This document shows positions 26,061 to 34,740 of a stretch of 64,000 nt of DNA, one piece after another; the stretch's first letter is position 1; every line of letters begins with the position of its first letter. The position numbers and the translations under genes are program-made. The notes beneath the pieces were generated by a model. The model was given only the letters and a program-made list of their open reading frames with translations. It had not been told where the DNA came from and searched no databases. Source of the DNA: Intestinicryptomonas porci (GTDB taxonomy: Bacteria > Verrucomicrobiota > Verrucomicrobiia > Opitutales > Intestinicryptomonadaceae); contig NZ_JALBUT010000001.1 of assembly GCF_033971905.1 (NCBI RefSeq), positions 124,001-188,000 of the forward strand, read 5' to 3'.

Positions 26061-29000
26061 TCAAAATGTATTTTTACATTTCTTGCACCGTCGGTTTTGA
26101 GCGTAAATTTGTTCCAGCCTTTGTCGAGAGGCAAAACCGTGAATGTCTTGCCGTCTTTTGAACGCTCCGCCATGTCTTTGCCGTTAAGCTTCAATTCAAC
26201 CTTGTTTTGCGAAACCATGTCCAAAACGGGCATGTTCGGCTCTGCGAGCAAATCGACGAGCGAGCGCGGAGAATATACCCAGAACGAAAATTCCCTGCAT
26301 GAAGAGGGCAGATCAATCTTGCCGTTCTTGGCGGTTTTTACTTTGCCGTCTTCGCTTGCCACAACCCTGTTCAAAGAGCCGTCTTCGCCCAACGCCCTGA
26401 CTTCGTCGGCCTTAGATTCCGAAAATGTCGCGCCGAGGTTTGAGAGCATCTTTGAAATGAGGGCTGAGCTTTCGTTTGCAATCGGTGCAAAGTTGATGGT
26501 GGAAACTATGATTTCCGCTCCTTTTTTGTTTTTCAGGCTCATAATGGCGTTGCTCGAACCTTTTGCTTCGCGTTCGCTGCGGATTACCGCGCCCGTTTTT
26601 GCGTATTCGGCGCGCTTGTTCCACTGTTGCCAATCAGTGTTGCAAGCTTCGGCGATAAGTTCTGCGTTCTTTGCAAATTCGCCCGCCAAGCCGTATTCCA
26701 TCAAAGAAGTGTCGTTATTTACAAGCTCGCTGAAATATATGTCTTTGTGGTTCAAGCCCGAAAGCATTGGCGAGTTTGCCTTTTTTATAAACGAGGTTGC
26801 CTTGCGCTTTTCAAGCTCGATTTTGTTTTTGCCGAGGATTGAATTGAGCTGTTCGGCACTCTCTTCACAAATGCCCAAAACCACAATATGCGCATTGTTC
26901 TTTGCCGCCTTTTTTACTTCGTCGAAGTTTTCTATTTTTTTGAGGCCGTCAACGATTATGAGCGAATTTTTGTAGTTTTTGGCTTTCTTGGTTTCCAAGC
27001 CAGCCGCTCTAAGCTGTATGGCAAGCGGAGAATTTTCATCTGCAATAAGTTCCACTGCCGCAGCGGGTTTTAATGGTTCTGCGTCCTTTTCGGGTTCGGG
27101 ATACTTAATTTCAAACGGCTCTATCGGATCGGCGTTTGCCGCTTTTGCCGCGTAGAACATCGGCCACGGCTCGTAAAGAGGCATGGACTTGTCGTAGGCG
27201 GGGTTCAAGGTAGAGGTGTAAGGTCCGAGCCTTTCAGGCTGCATGCCGTATGCGCCTTCTTTAAATTCGGGGAAGAATACGCCATCTTCCAAAGTCGGAG
27301 CTTTCGATGTGTCTTTCAGACCGAATGGCAGGGGCTTTAATCCGTACCATGCAATGTTGAACACGCAGGCGTAAGCCGCACCCTTGTTGCGCTGTTCGGT
27401 GAGATCGCGGTAAGTTTCGATTGCGATGGCTTCCATTCTGCCGAGCATTGATTCGTATGCGCGGTTGCCGTTATATTTTGACGCTTGAAGCGGAGTTCCA
27501 TAATAGGCCATGGTCTGTTCGCCGATACCCCAGGGCAAAGGCTGTTTTGACATGTGGTCGATATTGGCATAGTGCCCCATTGCAGTCGGGAATTTTGTTT
27601 TTTGCGGGCGGTTTGTTTCGCCATCGCCCGAAATCCAGTCGCGGGTGGGGTCGAGAGTGCGGCATACGTCTATCCAGCCGTTCATGTTCTCAATTACCCT
27701 GTCAACCAATTCTTCCGGAGATTTAAATACGTGGATTGCAACCGCCAAGACTTCGTTGCATACGCTCCATCCGAATACCGACGGATGGTTGCGGTCGCGC
27801 TTTACAAAGCGTTCAACATGTTCTTTTGCCCTTTGCATGTAAAGGTCGCTGTCGTATTTTGGAGCACCCCCGCTTGCCCATATCGCGGATTCGTCGAGCA
27901 CGCATACGCCGAATTCGTCTGCGACATCCATATAAAATTCGGGATAAGGCTGTGCATGAAATCTGACGGCGTTTATGTTTGCGTCCTTCATCATTTTAAA
28001 GAGCGACCACGCATAGCGGCGCGTCATTTGGGGAACTCCCATGAAGTGCCACGAATCGCCTTTTAGCATATATTTTTTGCCGTTTAGGAAAAGTTCCTTG
28101 CCTTCGATTGTAAACTGCCTCCAACCGAAACGCTGAACTTTGACGTCTTTTCCCGCAGATATGACCGCCCCGTAGAGGTTTGGAGTTTCTGGCGTCCAAA
28201 AATCAAGCTGGGATACGTTTTTAACTTCTATCGTTAAGGTTTTTGAAGAGTTTGCGGGAACTTCAACCTGCGTTGCGCCGAGGAGCAGTGCGGGAGATTT
28301 TTCGTAAGCTCCTTTTTCGACGGGGGCTTCTTCAACGCTTGTCCCCGCCAAATTTTTCCATTTTCTGACATCGCCGCCTACGGAAATTTTCTTGGAGGTT
28401 TTTGTCGTGTTTTTAATTTCAATATCAAATGCGAGCGTTGAGTTTTTCACGTTCGGGCGCACAAATACATCGCTTATGTAAACTTCAGGCTTTGCGAGCA
28501 GGTAAACGTCCTGCCAAATGCCCGACACATGTTCGCCCCAGAAAGAGCCACCCATGTATTCAATTCTTCCGAATTTGCCCTGCTTGTTGTAAAGCTCGGC
28601 TTTTGCAACTCCCACTAAAATTTCATTTTTTCCGCCGATTTTTACCAAGTCGGTGATGTCGGCTTCAAAGGGCATAAACATGTCGAAGTTTTCCGCGGCT
28701 TTCACTCCGTTTACATAGACTTCGCAGTTGCCCATTACGCCGTCAAAACGCAAAATCACGCGCTTTCCCGACCAGCTTTGCGGTATTTCAAAAGTTCTTT
28801 TTTGCCAGCCTATTTTCGCATTTTTCCAATTTTCGGGATAGCTTGGAAATGCGTTGAAATCGCCGCCTTTTACGTTGTTGGAGGCAAACCTGTTTACATT
28901 CCACGGAGACGGTATTTTGATTTTTACCGAATCCGCCTTAAATTCTTCGGGAACTTTGAAATCTTCTTTCTTGTTCGAGAAGACGGGCATAAAATCCCAA

Positions 29001-29161
29001 GAGCCGTTAAGGCATATTTCGTCCCTTGCGGTTTTTTCGAGTTCGTTTACTTTGTTTGCAAGCGGATTGAACGGATGGTTGAATTTCACTCCGCCGAATG
29101 CGCTTGCGCATAAGAGCGACATTGCCGCAATTAAGGTTAAGATTTTTTTTGCATGTTTCAT
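25997..29161 (-). CDS. Secreted glycoside hydrolase family 2 enzyme with extra C-terminal domains
   Basis: 1054 residues from the ATG at 29161, with a signal peptide (cleavage near SAFG, residue 23). GH2 domains in order: sugar-binding jelly-roll (~45-225, with WQKRTFEIPQSW and DVYLLAKPEV), Ig-like (~230-345) and TIM barrel (~350-700). The acid/base is Glu470 in FGWSVCNE; Glu548 in GIGEQ is a candidate nucleophile. After 740 comes an alpha/beta domain (NSLIIVDGLKKI, AHIVVLGICEES) resembling a ThuA or GATase-like fold, then a C-terminal beta domain. Beta-galactosidase, beta-glucuronidase or beta-mannosidase activity is possible; the sequence does not decide. It is probably periplasmic or outer-surface. 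Confidence 0.85.
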   Translation of the reverse strand: MKHAKKILTLIAAMSLLCASAFGGVKFNHPFNPLANKVNELEKTARDEICLNGSWDFMPVFSNKKEDFKVPEEFKADSVKIKIPSPWNVNRFASNNVKGGDFNAFPSYPENWKNAKIGWQKRTFEIPQSWSGKRVILRFDGVMGNCEVYVNGVKAAENFDMFMPFEADITDLVKIGGKNEILVGVAKAELYNKQGKFGRIEYMGGSFWGEHVSGIWQDVYLLAKPEVYISDVFVRPNVKNSTLAFDIEIKNTTKTSKKISVGGDVRKWKNLAGTSVEEAPVEKGAYEKSPALLLGATQVEVPANSSKTLTIEVKNVSQLDFWTPETPNLYGAVISAGKDVKVQRFGWRQFTIEGKELFLNGKKYMLKGDSWHFMGVPQMTRRYAWSLFKMMKDANINAVRFHAQPYPEFYMDVADEFGVCVLDESAIWASGGAPKYDSDLYMQRAKEHVERFVKRDRNHPSVFGWSVCNEVLAVAIHVFKSPEELVDRVIENMNGWIDVCRTLDPTRDWISGDGETNRPQKTKFPTAMGHYANIDHMSKQPLPWGIGEQTMAYYGTPLQASKYNGNRAYESMLGRMEAIAIETYRDLTEQRNKGAAYACVFNIAWYGLKPLPFGLKDTSKAPTLEDGVFFPEFKEGAYGMQPERLGPYTSTLNPAYDKSMPLYEPWPMFYAAKAANADPIEPFEIKYPEPEKDAEPLKPAAAVELIADENSPLAIQLRAAGLETKKAKNYKNSLIIVDGLKKIENFDEVKKAAKNNAHIVVLGICEESAEQLNSILGKNKIELEKRKATSFIKKANSPMLSGLNHKDIYFSELVNNDTSLMEYGLAGEFAKNAELIAEACNTDWQQWNKRAEYAKTGAVIRSEREAKGSSNAIMSLKNKKGAEIIVSTINFAPIANESSALISKMLSNLGATFSESKADEVRALGEDGSLNRVVASEDGKVKTAKNGKIDLPSSCREFSFWVYSPRSLVDLLAEPNMPVLDMVSQNKVELKLNGKDMAERSKDGKTFTVLPLDKGWNKFTLKTDGARNVKIHFECKNQPKFMKELLSSIENRRN

Positions 29162-29463
29162 AGGTTTTCCTCTTTTGTATATATAAAAGGTATAAAAGAC
29201 GCTTTTTTTGTCAAGACTTTGCAAGTTTCCGCTTTCGCAAATTAAAACGGCAAAAAGCGTCATTTAGATGAAATTTCCATCAAAGATTGCAGATTGAATG
29301 AAAAAAGAGGGGGATAGAAGACTTGTAGCGAAGATAAGCTAATCGCGTGGAATGCGCAGTAAAACCATGAAAGCAATATCATCAAAAAATCGCTATTCCA
29401 CAACCTTTTGTGTTGAGCCAATTTTTGTGGTCGAACCCATTGGGTTCTCGTCCCTAATCGTAT
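29162..29463. other. Gene-free stretch between GH2 and tRNA-Gln
   Basis: No credible gene. The part next to GH2 is AT-rich and holds a minus-strand TTGACA (near 29210) and an AGAGG ribosome site 8 bases before the GH2 ATG; no convincing -10 was found at a normal distance. 29435-29460 contains a hairpin (GAACCC/GGGTTC) and a plus-strand stretch close to the 3' half of the nearby tRNA-Gln in inverted orientation. Confidence 0.6.
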
Positions 29464-29494
29464 AAAACAAAAAAGCCTGACTTGCGTCAGACTT
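29464..29494 (-). terminator. Terminator of tRNA-Gln
   Basis: On the minus strand AAGUCUGAC and GUCAGGCUU (29473-29494) pair over 9 bp with one U-G wobble and a GCAA tetraloop, followed by a U-rich run. The wobble works only in the minus-strand RNA, fixing its direction. Confidence 0.8.
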
Positions 29495-29503
29495 TTATCT
29501 AAA

Positions 29504-29578
29504 TGGTTGTCCGATAGGGACTCGAACCCCAACAAAAAGAGCCAGAATCTTTTGTGCTACCATTACACCATCGGACAA
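29504..29578 (-). tRNA. tRNA-Gln (anticodon CUG)
   Basis: The 75-base gene includes an encoded CCA end (29504-29506). A 7-bp acceptor stem (TTGTCCG/CGGACAA), a D arm with GGTGTAATGGTAGCAC, an anticodon stem AAAGA/TCTTT holding loop TTCTGGC, and a T arm with GGGTTCGAGTCCC fold as expected. The loop places CTG at 34-36, decoding CAG as glutamine. Confidence 0.93.
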
Positions 29579-29658
29579 TTCTCATTTTGTAAGAATTTAA
29601 ATCTGGCGATTTTTTTTGCAATGTCAAGGTTTTTTCTAAAAAATGCTTGACATTCATT

Positions 29659-29669
29659 TGGTTTAACCA
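29659..29669 (+). promoter_or_regulatory. Palindromic operator candidate before the TetR gene
   Basis: TGGTTTAACCA is a perfect inverted repeat about one central T. It lies 7 bases after a TTGACA box (29647-29652) and 15 bases before the regulator ATG, and a second TTTGGTT half follows at 29670. The position suits autorepression by the encoded TetR-family protein. Confidence 0.5.
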
Positions 29670-29683
29670 TTTGGTTGACATCT

Positions 29684-30361
29684 ATGATTTTAAAAAGCGA
29701 GGAATACAGGGACATAAACTTTGACGTTGCGGAAAATTCCCACGATACGCGCAGCATCATTGCGCTTGCCGCCATCGATGAGTTTGCCCTTCGTTCCGTT
29801 GACGGTGCCCGCACTCGGCACATTGCCAAGAAGGCAAACGTAAACCATGCCGCCATATCTTATTATTTCGGCGGAAAATGGAATATGTATCTTGAAATCA
29901 TACGCGTGCTGGTGAGGCATTTTTCCAAGCTTTTTGCGCCCGTCTATGAAGAGTGCGAGGCTTTTTTAAAATCCGAAAACAAGTCGCGCGCGCAGGCTGT
30001 CGGGCTTTTGAAAAAATATTTGGTCCATTCTCATCAATTATATTTGAAAGATCTTTCTTCAAAAATCGACATGATGATAAAGAGGGAGGAAAATTTCCCG
30101 ACGGAGGCTTTCGACATCGTTTTTGAAGAGGGCATCCGCTATCACTTTTCAACGCTCAAAAGGCTGGTTGCTTTTTTGAAGCCGGAACTTTCGGATGAGG
30201 AAGTTTCCGCAATATCGATTTCGATTGTCGGAATGAACTCGTCAATCACTTCTTGCAGAACTGCGTTTTTGAAGCTGAACGGCAAGGACAGCCTTACGGT
30301 TTCGGACATCGGGCTGTTTTCCAAAACAATAGAAAATTTAATAGACAAAATATTTCAATGA
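29684..30361 (+). CDS. TetR-family (CecR-like) transcriptional regulator
   Basis: 225 residues from the ATG at 29684; a TTG three codons upstream is less likely. Residues ~20-65 form the TetR DNA-binding helices (IIALAAIDEFALRSVDG, then ARTRHIAKKANVNHAAISYYFGGK with the YYF hallmark). The remaining helical part is the ligand-binding and dimer domain, similar to the CecR/YbiH type. Its stop overlaps the ATG of the efflux adaptor gene (ATGA), so it is the first gene of the efflux operon and its probable repressor. Confidence 0.9.
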   Translation: MILKSEEYRDINFDVAENSHDTRSIIALAAIDEFALRSVDGARTRHIAKKANVNHAAISYYFGGKWNMYLEIIRVLVRHFSKLFAPVYEECEAFLKSENKSRAQAVGLLKKYLVHSHQLYLKDLSSKIDMMIKREENFPTEAFDIVFEEGIRYHFSTLKRLVAFLKPELSDEEVSAISISIVGMNSSITSCRTAFLKLNGKDSLTVSDIGLFSKTIENLIDKIFQ

Positions 30362-31530
30362 AACATTTAAATCGTATGAAAAAGGAAGCTAAAAAACTAC
30401 TCTTGGCATCTTTAACGCTTGCAGGCGCGTTTATTTTTTCCGCCTGCTCAAAACAGGAAGCTGTTTCGCAGAAGCCGAATTCCGCTCCCGAAGTGACAGT
30501 GGCTCTTCCCGAAAAAAGGGCGGTCGAAATTTGGGATTCTTTCACCGCGCGTTTGGAAGGCAACAAGGAAGTTGAAATACGCGCGAGGGTTAACGGCTAT
30601 CTTTCAAAAATATGCTTTAAGGACGGCGAATTCGTGAAAGAGGGGCAGCTTTTGTTTGAAATCGACCCGCGCCCGTTCATCGCGGTCGTAAAGGAATGCG
30701 AAGCGAGTATAAAGGAAGCTGAAAGCCGCATTGTTTTGGCGAAGGGCAATTTGAAGAGGGCGGAGGAGCTTATAAAGACCAACGCCATTTCGGGCGAAGT
30801 TTTGGAAACCCGCAAATGCGAGCTTTTGAGCGCGGAAGCCGCTCTTTTGAGCGCGCAGGCAAGATATACCGAAGCCGCTTTGAATTTGGAATTTACCAAG
30901 GTATTGTCGCCGATAACAGGGTTTGTGAGCAGAAGGTATGTAGATGAAGGCAACCTTGTAAATGCGTCTTCAACCTTGCTTGCGACGGTCGTTTCAAGAA
31001 AGATTATTTATGCGTACTTCAACATCAACGAGCGCGATATTTTGCGCTACCAGAAGAACGGGCTTTTCAAAAGAATGAAGTCGGGCGATTTGCCTGTCGT
31101 CAAAATGAAGCTTTTGGACGAAGACAACGATTCGCATGTCGGGAAGCTCACTTATGTCCAAAACGAGTTCGACATGGGCAATTTGGAATTGAGGGCTGAA
31201 TTTGACAACGAAAAGGGCGAACTCTTCCCCGGCGTTTGGTCGAAGGTGTCTTTGCAGAGCGAAAAAGCAAAGGAAAAGATACTTGTTCCCGAATCGTCGG
31301 TCGGCACCGACTTGGTTGGAAGGTATGTTTTGGTTGTGGACGACAAAAACAAGGTTAACTATGTTCCCGTGCGCGTAGGCGAAACAATCGGCAAGATGCA
31401 GATTGTCGAAAGCGGGCTTTCTGGAAGCGAAAAAGTTGTTGTTGTCGGCATTCAGAGGGCTATTCCCGGCACGCAGGTTTCTCCCGTGGAAGCCAAAGTT
31501 CAGGATATCGTAAAAGAAGAAAAGAAATAG
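30358..31530 (+). CDS. RND efflux periplasmic adaptor (AcrA/MexA type)
   Basis: 390 residues from the ATG that overlaps the regulator stop; an ATG at 30376 is an alternative. A signal sequence ends in a lipobox-like FSAC, so Cys30 is probably lipidated. Blocks follow family order: a first lipoyl half (EVEIRARVNGYLSKICFKDGEFVKEGQ), a coiled-coil hairpin (~110-170, CEASIKEAESRI to EAALLSAQARY), second lipoyl half (VLSPITGFVSRRYVDEGNLV), beta-barrel and membrane-proximal domains. It links the inner-membrane pump and the outer-membrane channel encoded downstream. Confidence 0.93.
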   Translation: MKHLNRMKKEAKKLLLASLTLAGAFIFSACSKQEAVSQKPNSAPEVTVALPEKRAVEIWDSFTARLEGNKEVEIRARVNGYLSKICFKDGEFVKEGQLLFEIDPRPFIAVVKECEASIKEAESRIVLAKGNLKRAEELIKTNAISGEVLETRKCELLSAEAALLSAQARYTEAALNLEFTKVLSPITGFVSRRYVDEGNLVNASSTLLATVVSRKIIYAYFNINERDILRYQKNGLFKRMKSGDLPVVKMKLLDEDNDSHVGKLTYVQNEFDMGNLELRAEFDNEKGELFPGVWSKVSLQSEKAKEKILVPESSVGTDLVGRYVLVVDDKNKVNYVPVRVGETIGKMQIVESGLSGSEKVVVVGIQRAIPGTQVSPVEAKVQDIVKEEKK

Positions 31531-31559
31531 TCTTCGTTTAACCATAAATTTTTCAAGCA

Positions 31560-34500
31560 ATGAAATTTTCGCACTTTTTTATCGACAGGCCGATTTTCGC
31601 TTCGGTCATATCAATCATAATAGTGCTGGTGGGCAGCATTGCGTATTTCAATTTGCCCGTCACTCAGTATCCTGAAATCGTGCCTCCGTCGGTGGTGATT
31701 TCGGCAAATTATCCCGGCGCAAGCCCCGAAGTCATCATGAACACCGTCGCCGCCCCAATCGAGGAGCAGGTAAACGGCGTTGAAGACATGCTTTACATGC
31801 AAAGCCAATGCTCTTCGGACGGTTCGATGCAAATTACCGTGACATTCAAGACGGGCACGGACGTTGACAAGGCGCAGATTTTGACGCAGAACCGCGTTGA
31901 AATCGCCAAGCCGCGCCTGCCCCAGGATGTAACGAGCATAGGCGTTACAGTAAAGAAGCGTTCTCCGAACATTATTTTGTTCACTTCGTTGATTTCTCCC
32001 GACAACAGCCGCGACAAGCTTTATTTGACAAACTACGCCATTTCCCAGTTGAAAGACCGTTTGGCGCGTATTAAGGGCGTAGGCGAAATCAATATTTTCG
32101 GCGCAAAGGAATATTCCATGCGCGTTTGGATGGATCCGGACAGGCTTGCGTATTTGAATATTTCCCCGAACGAAGTTTTGGGCGCATTGCGCGAGCAGAA
32201 CAAGCAGGTTGCGGCTGGCAAAATCAACCAGCCGCCGATGGATACGGGGTCGGCTTTCGAGCTTATCATCAATGCCCAGGGTCGTTTGCAGACGGAAGAG
32301 GAGTTCGGCAACATTATAGTTAAGTTTACCGAAGACGGGAAGGTCATAAAATTAAAAGACATCGCCCGATTGGAATTGGGGGCTTACACTTATGCCGACG
32401 AATCGTATTTGAACAACATGGACATGATTTCAATCGCATTTTACCAGTTGCCCGGTTCCAATGCTTTGGAAACTGCCGACAGCATCATAAAGGAAATGGA
32501 AACTTTGAAAAAGGATTTCCCGTCGGGGGTTGACTATGTGATTCCTTTCAATGTCACCAAGTTTGTCGGCGAGTCCGTCAACGCGGTTTACCACACGATT
32601 TTTGAAGCGGTTATCCTCGTTGTTTTGGTTGTAATGATATTTTTGCAGAACTGGCGCGCCGCGGTTATTCCGCTTTTCGCAATTCCTGTTTCTTTGATTG
32701 GCACGTTTGCGATGATGTATGCGCTTGGCTTTTCAATCAACAATTTGAGCTTGTTCGGCTTGGTTCTTGCAATCGGCATCGTTGTTGACGACGCAATCGT
32801 CGTTGTTGAAAACGTTGAAAGAAACATGAACGACGGGCTTAAAGTAAGGGACGCCACGAAAAAGGCGATGACGCAGGTTCAGGGCGCGCTGATTGCCATT
32901 GCTCTCGTGCTTTCGGCGGTGTTTATCCCCACTGCGTTCATCGAGGGTATTTCCGGGCAGTTTTACAGGCAGTTTGCAATTACCATTGCCGCTTCAACAA
33001 TATTTTCCGCGATAGTATCCCTCACACTTTCCCCCGCGCTTTGCGCTTTGTTCCTTACGGAGCGCGACGCCAAGCCCGACTTGTTTACTCGTTGCTACAA
33101 TTTCCTTTTTGGCTGGCTTTTCAGGGGATTTAACGCCTGCTTTGCTTGGGTTTCCGAAAAATACGGCAAATTGGTTGCGCAGTTTGCGCGCTTTTGGATT
33201 ATTGTTTTGTTCTTGTATGCGGGATTGCTCGGGGGCGCGGTATGGTTTTTTGACAACACTCCGAAGGGCTTTATTCCCGGGCAGGACAGAGGCTATTTGT
33301 TCTCTTCCATACAGCTGCCCGACGGCGCGTCTTTTGAAAGAACGCAAAAAGTGATGAAAAAGGCGAGCGAGCATATTAAGAATATTGACGGCGTAAGCTA
33401 TGCAATCGCGATTGCGGGCTTAAACGGCGCGACGTTCTCTCGCATGTCGAATGCGGGAACGATATTCATCAATCTTGAGGACTTTGACGTCCGTTTGCCG
33501 AAGGGCGCGACAGCGAGCAAAATCATTGCGCAGGCAAACGCTATTTTGGCACGTGAAATCCCAGAAGCCGTTTCGTATGTTCTTGCACCTCCGCCCGTTG
33601 ACGGTTTGGGCAACGGCGGCGACTACAAGTTCTATGTTCAAGACAGAGTTGGCTTGGGTCTTGATACTGTTCAAAAATACACGAATTTGATGGCGGCGAA
33701 GGCGACTCAGGAGCTTGACCCCGTTTCGTTCGCGTTTACCACTTATCGCGTTTCAAATCCCCAGCTTTATGCCGACATTGACCGCGAGCGCGCACAGAAG
33801 CTGAATGTTCCGATATCTTCGATTTTTGATACGATGCAGTACCATTTGGGTTCTGTTTACGTCAACGATTTCAACATTATCGGCCGCGTTTACCGCGTTG
33901 TTGCACAGGCGGAGGGTAAGTCGCGCAGGGAAGTAAGCGACATTTACAACCTCTATGTTCCGAATGCGCAGGGCAAGAATGTTCCGCTTGGCTCCGTTGC
34001 GAACGTAAGGAGAATTGTAGGTCCTGTAACCACCATGCGTTACAATCTTTATACTGCCGCCGAAGTCCAAGGCAACTTGGCTCCGGGGTATTCGACGGGG
34101 CAGGCGATTAAGGAAATCGAGGCTCTCGCTGAAAAAGAGCTTCCGAAAGGCATGGGCATTGAATGGACTGACATCGCCTATCAGGAAAAGCTTACGGGAA
34201 ACACAGCAATGCTTGTGTTTGCGATGTGCGTGGTTTTCGTATTCCTCATTCTTGCGGCTTTGTATGAAAGCGTGACTTTGCCACTCGCTGTTATTTTGGT
34301 CGTGCCTTTGGTGTTGCTCTTTGCGATTATGGGCGTGCATTTCAGAGGAATGGACAACAACATCATGACGCAAATCGGCTTTGTCGTTTTGATTGGCTTG
34401 GCTTGCAAAAACGCGATTTTGATTGTGGAGTTTGCCCACCAGCGCGAAATGAAGGGCGAAGAGCTGGTCTCTTCCGTCCGCAACGCTTCCAAAAACCGTT

Positions 34501-34715
34501 TGCGCCCGATATTGATGACGTCTTTCGCGTTCATTTTGGGCGTTGTGCCTCTCGCTTATGCGACGGGCGCGGGTAGCGAGCTGCGCCAGGCGTTGGGCAC
34601 TTCTGTATTCTTCGGAATGATCGGGGTTACGGTGTTCGGATGCGTGTTCACTCCTGTATTCTACTATGTGATACGCAGATTTTTTGCCGCGAAGCAGAAA
34701 ATCGAGGCAAATTAA
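31560..34715 (+). CDS. RND multidrug efflux pump (AcrB/HAE1 type)
   Basis: A 1051-residue inner-membrane proton-driven exporter. It has the twelve-helix, two-large-periplasmic-loop layout. Proton relay residues are present: paired Asp in GIVVDDAIVVVENVER (TM4) and Lys in LACKNAILIVEFA (TM10). The N-terminus MKFSHFFIDRPIFA, and PVTQYPEIVPPSVVISANYPGASPE after TM1, are typical of HAE1 pumps for hydrophobic compounds. It starts 29 bases after the adaptor gene. Confidence 0.96.
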   Translation: MKFSHFFIDRPIFASVISIIIVLVGSIAYFNLPVTQYPEIVPPSVVISANYPGASPEVIMNTVAAPIEEQVNGVEDMLYMQSQCSSDGSMQITVTFKTGTDVDKAQILTQNRVEIAKPRLPQDVTSIGVTVKKRSPNIILFTSLISPDNSRDKLYLTNYAISQLKDRLARIKGVGEINIFGAKEYSMRVWMDPDRLAYLNISPNEVLGALREQNKQVAAGKINQPPMDTGSAFELIINAQGRLQTEEEFGNIIVKFTEDGKVIKLKDIARLELGAYTYADESYLNNMDMISIAFYQLPGSNALETADSIIKEMETLKKDFPSGVDYVIPFNVTKFVGESVNAVYHTIFEAVILVVLVVMIFLQNWRAAVIPLFAIPVSLIGTFAMMYALGFSINNLSLFGLVLAIGIVVDDAIVVVENVERNMNDGLKVRDATKKAMTQVQGALIAIALVLSAVFIPTAFIEGISGQFYRQFAITIAASTIFSAIVSLTLSPALCALFLTERDAKPDLFTRCYNFLFGWLFRGFNACFAWVSEKYGKLVAQFARFWIIVLFLYAGLLGGAVWFFDNTPKGFIPGQDRGYLFSSIQLPDGASFERTQKVMKKASEHIKNIDGVSYAIAIAGLNGATFSRMSNAGTIFINLEDFDVRLPKGATASKIIAQANAILAREIPEAVSYVLAPPPVDGLGNGGDYKFYVQDRVGLGLDTVQKYTNLMAAKATQELDPVSFAFTTYRVSNPQLYADIDRERAQKLNVPISSIFDTMQYHLGSVYVNDFNIIGRVYRVVAQAEGKSRREVSDIYNLYVPNAQGKNVPLGSVANVRRIVGPVTTMRYNLYTAAEVQGNLAPGYSTGQAIKEIEALAEKELPKGMGIEWTDIAYQEKLTGNTAMLVFAMCVVFVFLILAALYESVTLPLAVILVVPLVLLFAIMGVHFRGMDNNIMTQIGFVVLIGLACKNAILIVEFAHQREMKGEELVSSVRNASKNRLRPILMTSFAFILGVVPLAYATGAGSELRQALGTSVFFGMIGVTVFGCVFTPVFYYVIRRFFAAKQKIEAN

Positions 34716-34740
34716 ATTTTGGAGGAAAAAAACTAAATAT

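Noticed and set aside
29260..29535. Minus-strand frame of 91 codons covering the tRNA-Gln
   Set aside because: It runs through the tRNA gene and its terminator and has no family features.
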